DNA from: an uncultured Bacteroidota bacterium
GTDB taxonomy: Bacteria; Bacteroidota; Bacteroidia; NS11-12g; UBA9320
Assembly (NCBI GenBank): GCA_937124965.1
Contig: CAKZLB010000074.1
Location: 82,585-146,584, forward strand
Reading direction: 5' to 3'
Length of the DNA stretch: 64,000 bases
Under the pieces are notes generated by a model that saw only the letters and a program-made list of their open reading frames with translations, made no database searches and was not told where the DNA came from. Shown piece by piece: positions 57,696 to 64,000 of this stretch (position 1 is the first letter of the stretch; each line of letters begins with the position of its first letter). The position numbers and the translations under genes are program-made.

Positions 57696-58973
57696 TCATT
57701 CAACTTCAAAAGCTATTTTCTTTAACCATTTGTGTTTGGTCTCAAGATTATACCCTCTACCGTACTCCATTCCTTTCTCGACATGCCCCATTAGGGAGTC
57801 TATTAAGTCTGGAAACGCTTCAATATCTCTTAGTCGATCTTTGAAGGTATGTCTTAGCGAGTAGATGGTATGTTTTGGTGTAGGTTTTAAATCATTCTCT
57901 CGAAGATACTTGCCGATCGTATTTGAAAAAGCATCTCCTGATCGAAGGGAATTAAACCCATTTGGAAACTTCTGAAAGGCGTAAAGAGCTGTTCCTACTA
58001 ATGGGATAATTCTTTTGGACGAACTTGTTTTTAACTCATACTGGGCTCTTGGCTCTATTGATATGTAGGGAATGTCCTCATCTAAAAATATATTGGTTGG
58101 CAATAGTCCTACAATTTCTGTTTCTCGTGCACCAGTGTCGGCCATGACATAGGCTATCATTCGGTCAATTTCATTTAAATCGACTAACTTCGGGAGTAGG
58201 GTTGATTGAACATAGCTAGCACTGAATGACGGCCTAGGTACATATTTGTGCTTAAAGCTTGTTTTAACGAACATGGAATCTATGTCAATATTGATTTCAT
58301 TATTGATCGCAACTTTATCGAGTATTTGTTTTAAGTGTCTTAGTTGTTTTTTGCCAGCTTCACCACTTAATTCACCTGTGCCAATTTTACTCATAAACCA
58401 GTAATGAAAACTAAGTATGTCTTTTCTGGAGATTGTGTGAAGTGGTTTGTCTTTTGTTAAGGTTATAAAATTTTTCATTGCTAGTTTTCTTGGATTTTTC
58501 CATTTTCTAAGCTGGTCTTTCGATTTGTTTCTGAGTACATCCGCTACTAGTGGCCAGTATAAATCCAGACATTCCGAGAGCATGATTGTTGGAATGTCAA
58601 TACCTCCTAAAATTGCTGTGGCTTCTTCTGAGGAGTTAATTGGTGTTGTTGCCCGTTTATAAATATCCTCAATTTTCGATTTGGATATTTCTTGAGCGGT
58701 CATATATGAAAACCCTTTAACTCTCGCTAACTCTACAGTCGCTTTATAGTGTTCTCTAACGTTAAGTGCATTCCCGGATAGGGCAAGTGTGTTCCAAAAA
58801 TGTTCAAGTTGTTTGTTAAGTAACTGACCTTTGAGAAAAGCCTCATGTTTGTCTTTGGTTTTCAGTGAAACACAAACCTCTTTTCGAGTGTCAAGTTGGC
58901 TTACAAAGGTTGGTACTCTTCTTCTGTATTGATACCTCCCGTTAGGGGCTTGTTTGATATATTCTAGTTTCAT
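57696..58973 (-). CDS. Tyrosine recombinase/integrase with DUF6538-like N-terminus
   Basis: 425 residues. The start MKLEYIKQAPNGRYQYRRRVPTFV resembles the arm-binding DUF6538 part of integrases common in Proteobacteria. Catalytic residues: R283 (TGARETEI), R374-H375 (YSLRHTFKDR), the GHVEKG histidine and nucleophile Y408 (YGRGYN). The gene begins 10 bp from the first of a set of TTTGTGTA iterons. It is the likely integrase of the 42.8-63 kb mobilizable element, or of a smaller element nested in it. Confidence 0.9.
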   Translation of the reverse strand: MKLEYIKQAPNGRYQYRRRVPTFVSQLDTRKEVCVSLKTKDKHEAFLKGQLLNKQLEHFWNTLALSGNALNVREHYKATVELARVKGFSYMTAQEISKSKIEDIYKRATTPINSSEEATAILGGIDIPTIMLSECLDLYWPLVADVLRNKSKDQLRKWKNPRKLAMKNFITLTKDKPLHTISRKDILSFHYWFMSKIGTGELSGEAGKKQLRHLKQILDKVAINNEINIDIDSMFVKTSFKHKYVPRPSFSASYVQSTLLPKLVDLNEIDRMIAYVMADTGARETEIVGLLPTNIFLDEDIPYISIEPRAQYELKTSSSKRIIPLVGTALYAFQKFPNGFNSLRSGDAFSNTIGKYLRENDLKPTPKHTIYSLRHTFKDRLRDIEAFPDLIDSLMGHVEKGMEYGRGYNLETKHKWLKKIAFEVE

Positions 58974-58982
58974 TTTGGTCCC

Positions 58983-59014
58983 AATGTGTAAGCTTTTGTG
59001 TAGCGTTTTGTGTA
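58983..59014 (+). repeat. Left triplet of TTTGTGTA integrase arm sites
   Basis: AATGTGTA (58983), TTTGTGTA (58995) and TTTGTGTA (59007) start exactly 12 bp apart, all in the same orientation. Regular short repeats next to an integrase gene fit arm-type binding sites. Confidence 0.6.
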
Positions 59015-59108
59015 GTAAAAATTATAGCTTTTTTATTTAGGGAATGTCAAGAAAGTAAGGGAATTCAACGGGTTGAGTTCGAAAAGAGTGCATAAAAATG
59101 GGGGGATT

Positions 59109-59128
59109 TGGCTCCTCGAGCAGGATTC
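59109..59128 (-). other. tRNA 3'-end core, likely att core
   Basis: On the minus strand GAATCCTGCTCGAGGAGCCA has the form of a tRNA end: part of the T loop, T-stem CCTGC, acceptor TCGAGGA, discriminator G and an encoded CCA. No further tRNA sequence adjoins. Many integrases use such a 3'-end core. An encoded CCA is more usual in Proteobacteria than in Bacteroidota. The tRNA type cannot be told. Confidence 0.6.
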
Positions 59129-59202
59129 ATGTAAAGATTAAGCTTATGCTAAGCCATTGATATTTAAAGCAATTTGAGGCTTGTAGATTTTGGCAAATCT
59201 CG

Positions 59203-59234
59203 TTTGTGTAGTGAATTGTGTAGTGTTTTGTGTA
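59203..59234 (+). repeat. Right triplet of TTTGTGTA integrase arm sites
   Basis: TTTGTGTA (59203), ATTGTGTA (59215) and TTTGTGTA (59227) again start 12 bp apart in the same orientation as the left triplet. The tRNA-like core lies between the triplets, so the whole 58983-59234 has the layout of an attP. Confidence 0.6.
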
Positions 59235-59322
59235 AAGATTTGGCCCTTAATTAAAGTTGATATCTAACTATCGATTTAGAAACAGATAAGAAAACGGCTA
59301 AACTGAAACCTACTCTGTCTTC

Positions 59323-60033
59323 TCAATCACAACTAAAACATCGAATGCCATTTTCGATTTTTCTGTTATTCAGAGATTTGGTCTCAATAACCCGTTGCTT
59401 AAATTTACAAAGGGAGTTTAAGTCTAGGATTTCAACGATTGGTTCGAATGCTGCTATTTTAGTTTGTAAAACTTCTAAGGAATCACTTAGCCCGACAGAA
59501 TCAAGTCCTTGATTTAAATAGAAAAAGTAAGAATCGTCGATGGTGTTAAATACTTGTAATGAGCTAAAGGTCACAGAGTCCGCAGCGATAAGATCTTTAA
59601 AACGATTTATGACAGCCTTTTTATTGTCAATGGGCAACCCAAATTTTATGACCCAAAGTTTTTTACGGTTACTTTTAAGAGAATCTTTTTTTGTCTTTTG
59701 CTTTTGTGTTGCCTCTTGAATTTCGTCAAGTAAGATTTTTCCAGCATCCACAAACACTTCTTCTTTGGTTTTTTGAGGTAGATTGTGAACGACTGTTGGA
59801 GTTTCTTTTTTAGCAGGAGATGAAAGTGATAGTATTATTAAAGCAAACCCAAGTGCCATTGTTAAAATAATAGAAACACTTGCAATGGTATCGGCCTTTA
59901 CTTCAGAAATATCTGTAAATATTTTTTTAATTAAACCGCTTATTAGTTCTCCAGAAACTAACTTAAGGATGAAGAGTATCAATGAAAACACCGACAAAGC
60001 CAACCCAACGTATCCAGATGTATCAAGTTCCAT
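59323..60033 (-). CDS. Membrane protein of unknown function
   Basis: About 236 residues from the ATG at 60033 (the frame opens at 60066 with an alternative ATG). Two membrane segments lie near residues 8-28 (GYVGLALSVFSLILFILKLV) and 50-72 (ASVSIILTMALGFALIILSL). A charged linker follows (EIQEATQKQKTKKDSLKSNRK), then a domain starting KLWVIKFGLPIDNKKAVINRF with alternating strands and helices. No family recognised. Confidence 0.6.
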   Translation of the reverse strand: MELDTSGYVGLALSVFSLILFILKLVSGELISGLIKKIFTDISEVKADTIASVSIILTMALGFALIILSLSSPAKKETPTVVHNLPQKTKEEVFVDAGKILLDEIQEATQKQKTKKDSLKSNRKKLWVIKFGLPIDNKKAVINRFKDLIAADSVTFSSLQVFNTIDDSYFFYLNQGLDSVGLSDSLEVLQTKIAAFEPIVEILDLNSLCKFKQRVIETKSLNNRKIENGIRCFSCD

Positions 60034-60090
60034 ATTTTTTAGTGCAAGAAAATACCGGATTTTCATAAAATCAATATCTAAAAGAATACA

Positions 60091-60282
60091 TCAATCAAGC
60101 TTTTTCTCATTAAGCGTTGCGATATTCAGTGCTTTATGAAGAACCGCATTCCTTTTCTCTAGTATTACTATTTCGGACTCTATGCGCTCAAATATTGGAA
60201 GATATTGTTCTCCATAGGTAGCAATAAGAACCGCCATTTTGGTGCGCGCTTCAATCAACTGGTCAAGGTTAATCTCGGTCAT
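60091..60282 (-). CDS. Small helical protein
   Basis: 63 residues, almost wholly helical with heptads (NLDQLIEARTKMAVLIATYG, FERIESEIVILEKRNAVLHK). It may dimerise. It lies between two mobilizable-element genes on the same strand. Function unknown. Confidence 0.5.
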   Translation of the reverse strand: MTEINLDQLIEARTKMAVLIATYGEQYLPIFERIESEIVILEKRNAVLHKALNIATLNEKKLD

Positions 60283-60448
60283 ACTTTTTCTATTATTTCA
60301 ATGTGAAAGGGATTGGATGAGTAATTAACAAAATCTGAAACAATAAATTCAGACTAATGCCTTAAAACAAACTCAACTGAGCTTGGTCAGCTTGATTTTG
60401 TTTCCATTTAGGAGATTTAGCGGCTTTGTTAAGTGCATTGGTAACAAA

Positions 60449-60652
60449 TTATACTAAACAACCAGATTGCTTTAATTCAGCCGCTGATATGAAGTGTGAA
60501 CGATAACCTGTTTCGGTTTTGGGTAACGGCTCATTGGCATAGATTTGAATATGGGCAAGTTCTTGCCCATAAATATCCTTAAAGGCTTTGCTGTAGGGTG
60601 GATTGTAATCAATGACAATATCAATCGAGTTCCATTTGATGCGCTGTCTCAT
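60449..60652 (-). CDS. Small mobile-element protein
   Basis: 67 residues (WNSIDIVIDYNPPYSKAFKD, AHIQIYANEPLPKTETGYRSHF). Its pattern (a short beta-hairpin, then NPPYS and a GYRSHF segment) is one that I associate with small proteins encoded beside ssb and ardC-like genes on mobile elements. Same strand as its neighbours, 42 bp downstream of the DUF6876-like gene. Function unknown. Confidence 0.6.
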   Translation of the reverse strand: MRQRIKWNSIDIVIDYNPPYSKAFKDIYGQELAHIQIYANEPLPKTETGYRSHFISAAELKQSGCLV

Positions 60653-60694
60653 TAGGTTCTCCGCAAATGTTAAAAAGAAAAGAATTACAGCGAG

Positions 60695-61081
60695 TTAATA
60701 TTCACTCGGAAGCATGCATACGTTATCGGTCAGATAACACTTGAACGACTTGGCGGGAAAATCTGTGTAACCGATTTCTTGTCTGGCATAGTCAAAGACA
60801 TTTCCGTTTCCATCTTCAGCAGTAAATACCGCTGAATCATCTGGGTTTACTTTTAGGTTAAACACCATAAAAAGTCTCTGGTCGGTATTGTGTCTTTCTT
60901 GTTTAGTGATGTTAGCAGCATGGGAAAAGATTACGTCTAACAGCCAGTAAGCTTTTGCTTTTTCTGCAACATGTTTTATCCCATCGGTATAGGTAAAACG
61001 TGAATAGGGATATTTCCACCAGTTTTCCGTTCCAGTAAAATGATGCAAATCAGGTAGTGTTTTTGGTCTAATCGTGCTCAT
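60695..61081 (-). CDS. DUF6876-like protein
   Basis: 128 residues. LHHFTGTENWWKYPYSRFTYTDGIKHVAEKAKAYWLLDVIFSH matches the pattern I recall for DUF6876, a family of unknown function found on mobile elements next to ssb, ardC-like and other single-stranded-DNA genes. AAAGGA lies 7 bases before the ATG. Part of the minus-strand operon 60449-62939. Confidence 0.7.
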   Translation of the reverse strand: MSTIRPKTLPDLHHFTGTENWWKYPYSRFTYTDGIKHVAEKAKAYWLLDVIFSHAANITKQERHNTDQRLFMVFNLKVNPDDSAVFTAEDGNGNVFDYARQEIGYTDFPAKSFKCYLTDNVCMLPSEY

Positions 61082-61122
61082 GGTTTCTTCCTTTGATTGG
61101 TTAAAAATTAAGAGTGAAGGTT

Positions 61123-62013
61123 CTATTGGAAGTCATTTAAATACTCAACGGCGCGTGCTGCTTGAGCAGAGGCTTTAAAGATGTGCTTGTTATCGTTTTT
61201 AAGTGCTTGAAGCCAACTTTTGATGTATAAGGCATGATCTTCTCGCGGTGCTTGACTAATACCAAGCTGGGCGCATAAAAACGCGGCACCAAGTTCGGCT
61301 ACTAACTCTTCAAAGGCGTAAGCTTGTTTTACTGAATCCGAATCCGTTTTGATGCGGTTCAATCGCTTCGTTGATCCTGTCCAGTGTGTTAACTCGTGAA
61401 ACAACACGGAGTAATAGTTTTGCGTAGCACTGGAGTCTGATGTTTCTACAAACTCCTTAGTCCTTGGCATGTTAATGAAATCTCTTGCAGTATTGTAATA
61501 CGCCCGAGCCTCACCTGTTCGAATATCGGCCTTGGTGTTTGCACAAAACCTGTCAGCTAGTATAATGCGCTCAACCATGTCTACCTTTTCGGTAGCCTTA
61601 ATTTCTGAATTGTATCCATCGACTTGATTGGCATTAAACACGTGGTACAATCTAAGCATGGGAACATTTACTGTTTCTTCTTTACCTTGATTGTCAGTTT
61701 CGGTTTTAACCAGTGTTTTGTAAAAGACAATTGGACTTGCTTTTTCTCCTTTGCGGACTGAGGCTCCTTGTTGTTTCCATTGCTTAAAGGTTGCCCACTC
61801 ATTGGAACTGTAGTCTTTTTCCTGCTGATAAAACCACAAACAGGGAATGTTTACTCCTTGGTAGTGGTTTTGAGTGGTTGGGTTTACAGGTAGTCCTTGT
61901 GCTGCAAGTGAGGCAAACGGTGCTTGGTAATTCTCCAAGTCAACGTTTTCAAGCAGGTTAACAATCTTATTGGTCAGATCTTGATAGATGGTTGTTTTAG
62001 GTGATTGAGCCAT
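61123..62013 (-). CDS. ArdC-like antirestriction protein (ssDNA-binding plus zincin domain)
   Basis: 296 residues. The N-terminal half fits the ArdC/DUF1738 single-stranded-DNA-binding domain (IYQDLTNKIVNLLENVDLE, QNHYQGVNIPCLWFYQQEKDY, EWATFKQWKQQGASVRKGEK). The C-terminal half is a zincin-like peptidase domain with HELTHW at residues 206-211. Such proteins protect incoming single-stranded DNA from restriction during transfer. AAGGAAG lies 7 bases before the ATG. It belongs to the transfer-linked operon with ssb. Confidence 0.9.
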   Translation of the reverse strand: MAQSPKTTIYQDLTNKIVNLLENVDLENYQAPFASLAAQGLPVNPTTQNHYQGVNIPCLWFYQQEKDYSSNEWATFKQWKQQGASVRKGEKASPIVFYKTLVKTETDNQGKEETVNVPMLRLYHVFNANQVDGYNSEIKATEKVDMVERIILADRFCANTKADIRTGEARAYYNTARDFINMPRTKEFVETSDSSATQNYYSVLFHELTHWTGSTKRLNRIKTDSDSVKQAYAFEELVAELGAAFLCAQLGISQAPREDHALYIKSWLQALKNDNKHIFKASAQAARAVEYLNDFQ

Positions 62014-62204
62014 TGTACTTCCTTCTTTTTAACTGAATGAATGGGTTCGACATAGAACCCTCTGGCTTTTCGCCGAGAAATGGGGTGGCAAACTCAAGAG
62101 GAGGGGTATCACCCAATGTGCACAAACAGCGTGCGGAACGTTGGGGATACCTCTTGAATGCGCTAGGGCAATGCCCTTAGCTCTTTCCTTTTTTTTGGTT
62201 GTAT

Positions 62205-62564
62205 TTAGGAATTGCTTGCCTCATCAAAAGGAGCAACTTCTATCTTGTGAGCAATAACTGAAGCCGCCCACTTTTTATAGGATTTGCCGTCATCTGAGGT
62301 CACTTCAAAGGGTTTGTAGTGCAGGGCACCAAAGACCTTAACAAGCGATCCTTTGTCGAGATTTTCAGTGGACTTAATCGTGTCCTCATTAAAAATGAGC
62401 ACTTGATGCCAGATGGTTTTGGTGTTTTGCCACTCACCTTGATCGTCTTTGTAACTTTCTTGAGTGGCCATAGAAAAGGTGGTAAATAAATCCTCTCCTT
62501 TTGTGATGTTTTTTGGCTTTGCGCCTAGGTGTCCAGTTAGAATAACGTGATTGTGTTTGGTCAT
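62205..62564 (-). CDS. ssb: Single-stranded DNA-binding protein
   Basis: 119 residues. NHVILTGHLGAKPKNITKGEDLFTTFSMATQESYKD, then TIWHQVLIFNED and LDKGSLVKVFGALHYKPFE, is the OB fold of SSB. The acidic tail of chromosomal SSB (DDDIPF) is absent; the end is FDEASNS, as in many mobile-element SSBs. It coats DNA during transfer or replication of the element. AAAGGA lies about 9 bases before the ATG. Confidence 0.9.
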   Translation of the reverse strand: MTKHNHVILTGHLGAKPKNITKGEDLFTTFSMATQESYKDDQGEWQNTKTIWHQVLIFNEDTIKSTENLDKGSLVKVFGALHYKPFEVTSDDGKSYKKWAASVIAHKIEVAPFDEASNS

Positions 62565-62618
62565 AGAAATAGTCCTTTGGGTAAATTGTTAGAGTGGTGT
62601 TGTGATTGATCTAATAGG

Positions 62619-62939
62619 TTAGTCAAAGAGCGATTTACCTTGTGGTTGATCTAGTACAACATGAATGGATTGATCTAGTGGAACGGGTTCAACAGAAAGG
62701 TAAAACGCAATGCGGCCGTTGTAGTGATAGCCATTTTTTAGGCACATCTCACCGCCTTCGTCTTTGAGCATTGTCCAAACCCTTGCAGGGTCTTGTCGTC
62801 GAATGTATTCCAGATCCGGTCCATTAGGCTCAAATCCCATTCGACTTCGCAAAGCAAAGTTGGAAAAAGGGTTATTGCATAGGGTATAAAGTGTGTTAAA
62901 CTCATGTTCATTGAGTTGAAAATGGTTCATGTCCATCAT
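62619..62939 (-). CDS. Small unknown protein, first gene of the ssb operon
   Basis: 106 residues (LNEHEFNTLYTLCNNPFSN, GPDLEYIRRQDPARVWTMLKDEGG, GRIAFYLSVEPVPLDQSIHV). No family recognised. AAAGGA precedes the ATG by 7 bases. It precedes ssb and the ardC-like gene on the same strand, so it probably belongs to the same DNA-processing module. Confidence 0.65.
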   Translation of the reverse strand: MMDMNHFQLNEHEFNTLYTLCNNPFSNFALRSRMGFEPNGPDLEYIRRQDPARVWTMLKDEGGEMCLKNGYHYNGRIAFYLSVEPVPLDQSIHVVLDQPQGKSLFD

Positions 62940-62984
62940 TCATCGTTCCTTTCGAGAGGTTAATATGTTTGAAACATGGGCTAT

Positions 62985-63016
62985 AACGGAGATTCTCCTG
63001 CAAGAGAATCTCCGTT
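62985..63016. terminator. Perfect 13-bp hairpin terminator
   Basis: AACGGAGATTCTC and GAGAATCTCCGTT pair around CTGCAA, followed by TTTA on the plus strand. It separates the ssb operon region from the repeat at 63043. Confidence 0.7.
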
Positions 63017-63042
63017 TTTATGAGCCTTTAATGTAAGATGTT

Positions 63043-63122
63043 GCGTGCCCCCACATGCTTCACTTAGAAAGCGGCGAATTGTAATGAGCAATGAAGCATA
63101 TGTCAACCATAAATACGGGTGC
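63043..63122 (+). repeat. 80-bp repeat with a conserved reading frame, copy 2
   Basis: Partner of 30458-30537. The frame from the GTG at 63045 reads PPHASLRKRRIV and EAYVNHKYGC and stays open to 63410, but the later part runs through a hairpin at 63310-63331 and looks non-coding. The gene-like part is limited to the repeat. Confidence 0.55.
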
Positions 63123-63309
63123 ATGCGTTTTCTTCAACCGAATTATGCGTTAAAATGGGAGAAGAGGCCAAAACGGGCAAAATGTAAAATGGATTTTAAT
63201 GTCAATTATTCTTGTAGCAAACTGGCACTAGAGACATTGGATAATTCTTTTAGCAATAGTTATTTCACTAGAATGAAGCGTAGGGCTATACCAGTCATAA
63301 AAAAAAGAA

Positions 63310-63331
63310 GCCCCGTCTTATTAGACAGGGC
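63310..63331 (+). promoter_or_regulatory. Hairpin before an abortive leader (AACCATGAAAAATTACC)
   Basis: GCCCCGTCT and AGACAGGGC pair with one mismatch around TATT. It is followed by AATAAACCAAACTAACC and ATGAAAAATTACCTTC, the kind of leader seen before Bacteroidota outer-membrane protein genes, but the frame stops after 14 codons. It may be the leftover start of a lost gene. Nothing else is supported in 63123-63625. Confidence 0.35.
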
Positions 63332-63630
63332 AATAAACCAAACTAACCATGAAAAATTACCTTCTCACGAAGGCAATGAAGCATCAAGTATAATCATTCA
63401 GCTAAATTAGGGTGTATTGCTCCAAACTATGATTGAAAAATGAACTAAGAAAAAATCAAAAAAATGGTTAGGTTGGTTTTGCTGTAAAGGTACTGTTTTC
63501 AATAACCTGTTTCAAGTGTACATTTGATTGTTGTCATAGCATTTAATGAGAATTGAGGTTTAATCGCAGTTGTTTGCATATTACTACCTCCAACTGTGGA
63601 GTATAACTCTCCAAACGAAGATAAATGTAA

Positions 63631-63669
63631 AAAAAAGAAGCTGTCATCATAAATGAGCAGCTTCTTTTT
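63631..63669 (-). terminator. Terminator of the partial secreted-protein gene
   Basis: AAAAAGAAGCTG and CAGCTTCTTTTT form a perfect 12-bp stem with the loop TCATCATAAATGAG. A-rich and T-rich ends allow action on the minus strand, 40 bp behind the stop at 63710. Confidence 0.8.
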
Positions 63670-63709
63670 ACTGTTGAACATTTCGTACTGCTACAATGTG
63701 TTAATAAAC

Positions 63710-64000
63710 TTATTCTTTTACAATCTTCACCGTCTCACCGGTATCTAGTTGTATAAAGTACAACCCAGAAGGTTGGTTGGATAAGTCAATGGTCGTTGCT
63801 CGTTGCTTGGTTGTTGTTTGTTGCAGGGTTTTTCCAACACCATCTAAGACCATAATTGTATGCGATTCTGCTTCGTCCTCTTCAGGAAATACAACATTGA
63901 CCTCACCTTTGGTTGGGTTTGGGTAAATGCTGGTGATACGCACGATTTCTGCTTTTTCGAAGAGCACTTTTCGAATTGGGCTCAACGCCTCTGTTCCATC
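63710..64000 (-). CDS. 3' end of a secreted protein with T9SS type A sorting domain (cut by the window edge)
   Basis: The frame is open to the window edge (DGTEA-LSPIRKV...), so the 97 visible residues are the C-terminus of a larger gene. RITSIYPNPTKGEVNVVFPE, HTIMVLDGVGKTLQQ and LSNQPSGLYFIQLDTGETVKIVKE are the three typical blocks of the Por secretion system C-terminal domain. The cargo part lies outside the window. Confidence 0.85.
   Translation of the reverse strand, partial: DGTEALSPIRKVLFEKAEIVRITSIYPNPTKGEVNVVFPEEDEAESHTIMVLDGVGKTLQQTTTKQRATTIDLSNQPSGLYFIQLDTGETVKIVKE

Noticed and set aside
58983..59234. Replication origin with iterons
   Set aside because: Plasmid iterons are usually longer and lie beside a rep gene. 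No initiator is present, while an integrase gene and a tRNA-end core adjoin the repeats.
63045..63410. Open frame of 121 codons on the plus strand
   Set aside because: Only the first 27 codons are shared with the other repeat copy; the rest runs through a hairpin and a leader-like sequence, so it is not supported as a gene.
63499..63681. Open frame of 60 codons on the minus strand
   Set aside because: It starts inside the terminator hairpin of the partial gene at the right edge.

Overview
The window looks like a chromosomal accessory region of a marine or gliding member of the Bacteroidota (Flavobacteriia-like). Support comes from type IX secretion sorting domains (a gliding-motility-type C-terminal domain at 11204-11464; type A Por tails at 15189-15701, 18071-22789 and at the right edge), many short lipoproteins with DDD/CDD after the lipid cysteine, AT-rich DNA, no Shine-Dalgarno sequences before the chromosomal-type genes, TATCTTT promoter-like boxes, and a Bacteroidota-type VirD4/relaxase/MobC set.

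0-33 kb: surface and secreted proteins plus gene debris. A giant 3776-residue repeat adhesin (134-11464) is followed by a minus-strand group of lipoproteins (beta-propeller, DUF4197). From 14 to 33 kb there is a family of small lipoproteins, each followed with a 4-base ATGA overlap by a secreted protein with a shared N-terminus and different fate (internal deletion, heparinase-like, or truncated). Mixed in are a large HEWGH metallopeptidase/beta-helix protein, two nearly identical 543-bp repeats with a 126-residue ORF, a MazEF-like pair, a radC gene and a radC fragment, a candidate 6S-like RNA and an hsdS fragment.

33-42.8 kb: an integration hot spot and defence cassettes. tRNA-Met-like and tRNA-Val 3' halves lie on either side of a tyrosine integrase, next to a nonsense-disrupted GIY-YIG gene and tRNA-like relics. 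Then comes a run of mostly minus-strand genes: a Kiwa-like pair (KwaA/KwaB), two proteins with PD-(D/E)XK-type nuclease motifs, and an outer-membrane protein pair. Three 123-135 bp imperfect inverted repeats with AAC...GTT ends sit directly behind genes, an arrangement like integron gene cassettes with attC sites. An IS3-family remnant breaks a possible fourth site.

42.8-63 kb: an integrative mobilizable element. It carries an HTH protein, a VirD4/TraG coupling protein, a MobP-type relaxase, MobC, a candidate oriT, SSB, an ArdC-like antirestriction protein, a DUF6876-like protein and a second tyrosine integrase. No mating-pair genes are visible, so it probably depends on a helper. Cargo includes an outer-membrane protein plus S41 peptidase pair, inserted between two copies of the relaxase 3' end, and a SIR2-domain defence-like protein facing a divergent 317-residue unknown. 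Upstream of the second integrase lies an attP-like structure: a tRNA 3'-end core with three 12-bp-spaced TTTGTGTA sites on each side. Several genes here carry AAGGA-type ribosome binding sites, unlike the rest of the window.

The strongest candidates for something new are the integron-like defence cassette array (36.0-41.1 kb), the duplicated lipoprotein/secreted-protein pairs (14.5-33 kb), and the SIR2/unknown divergent pair (52.8-56.5 kb). All functional calls are from reading the sequence; no database search was run.
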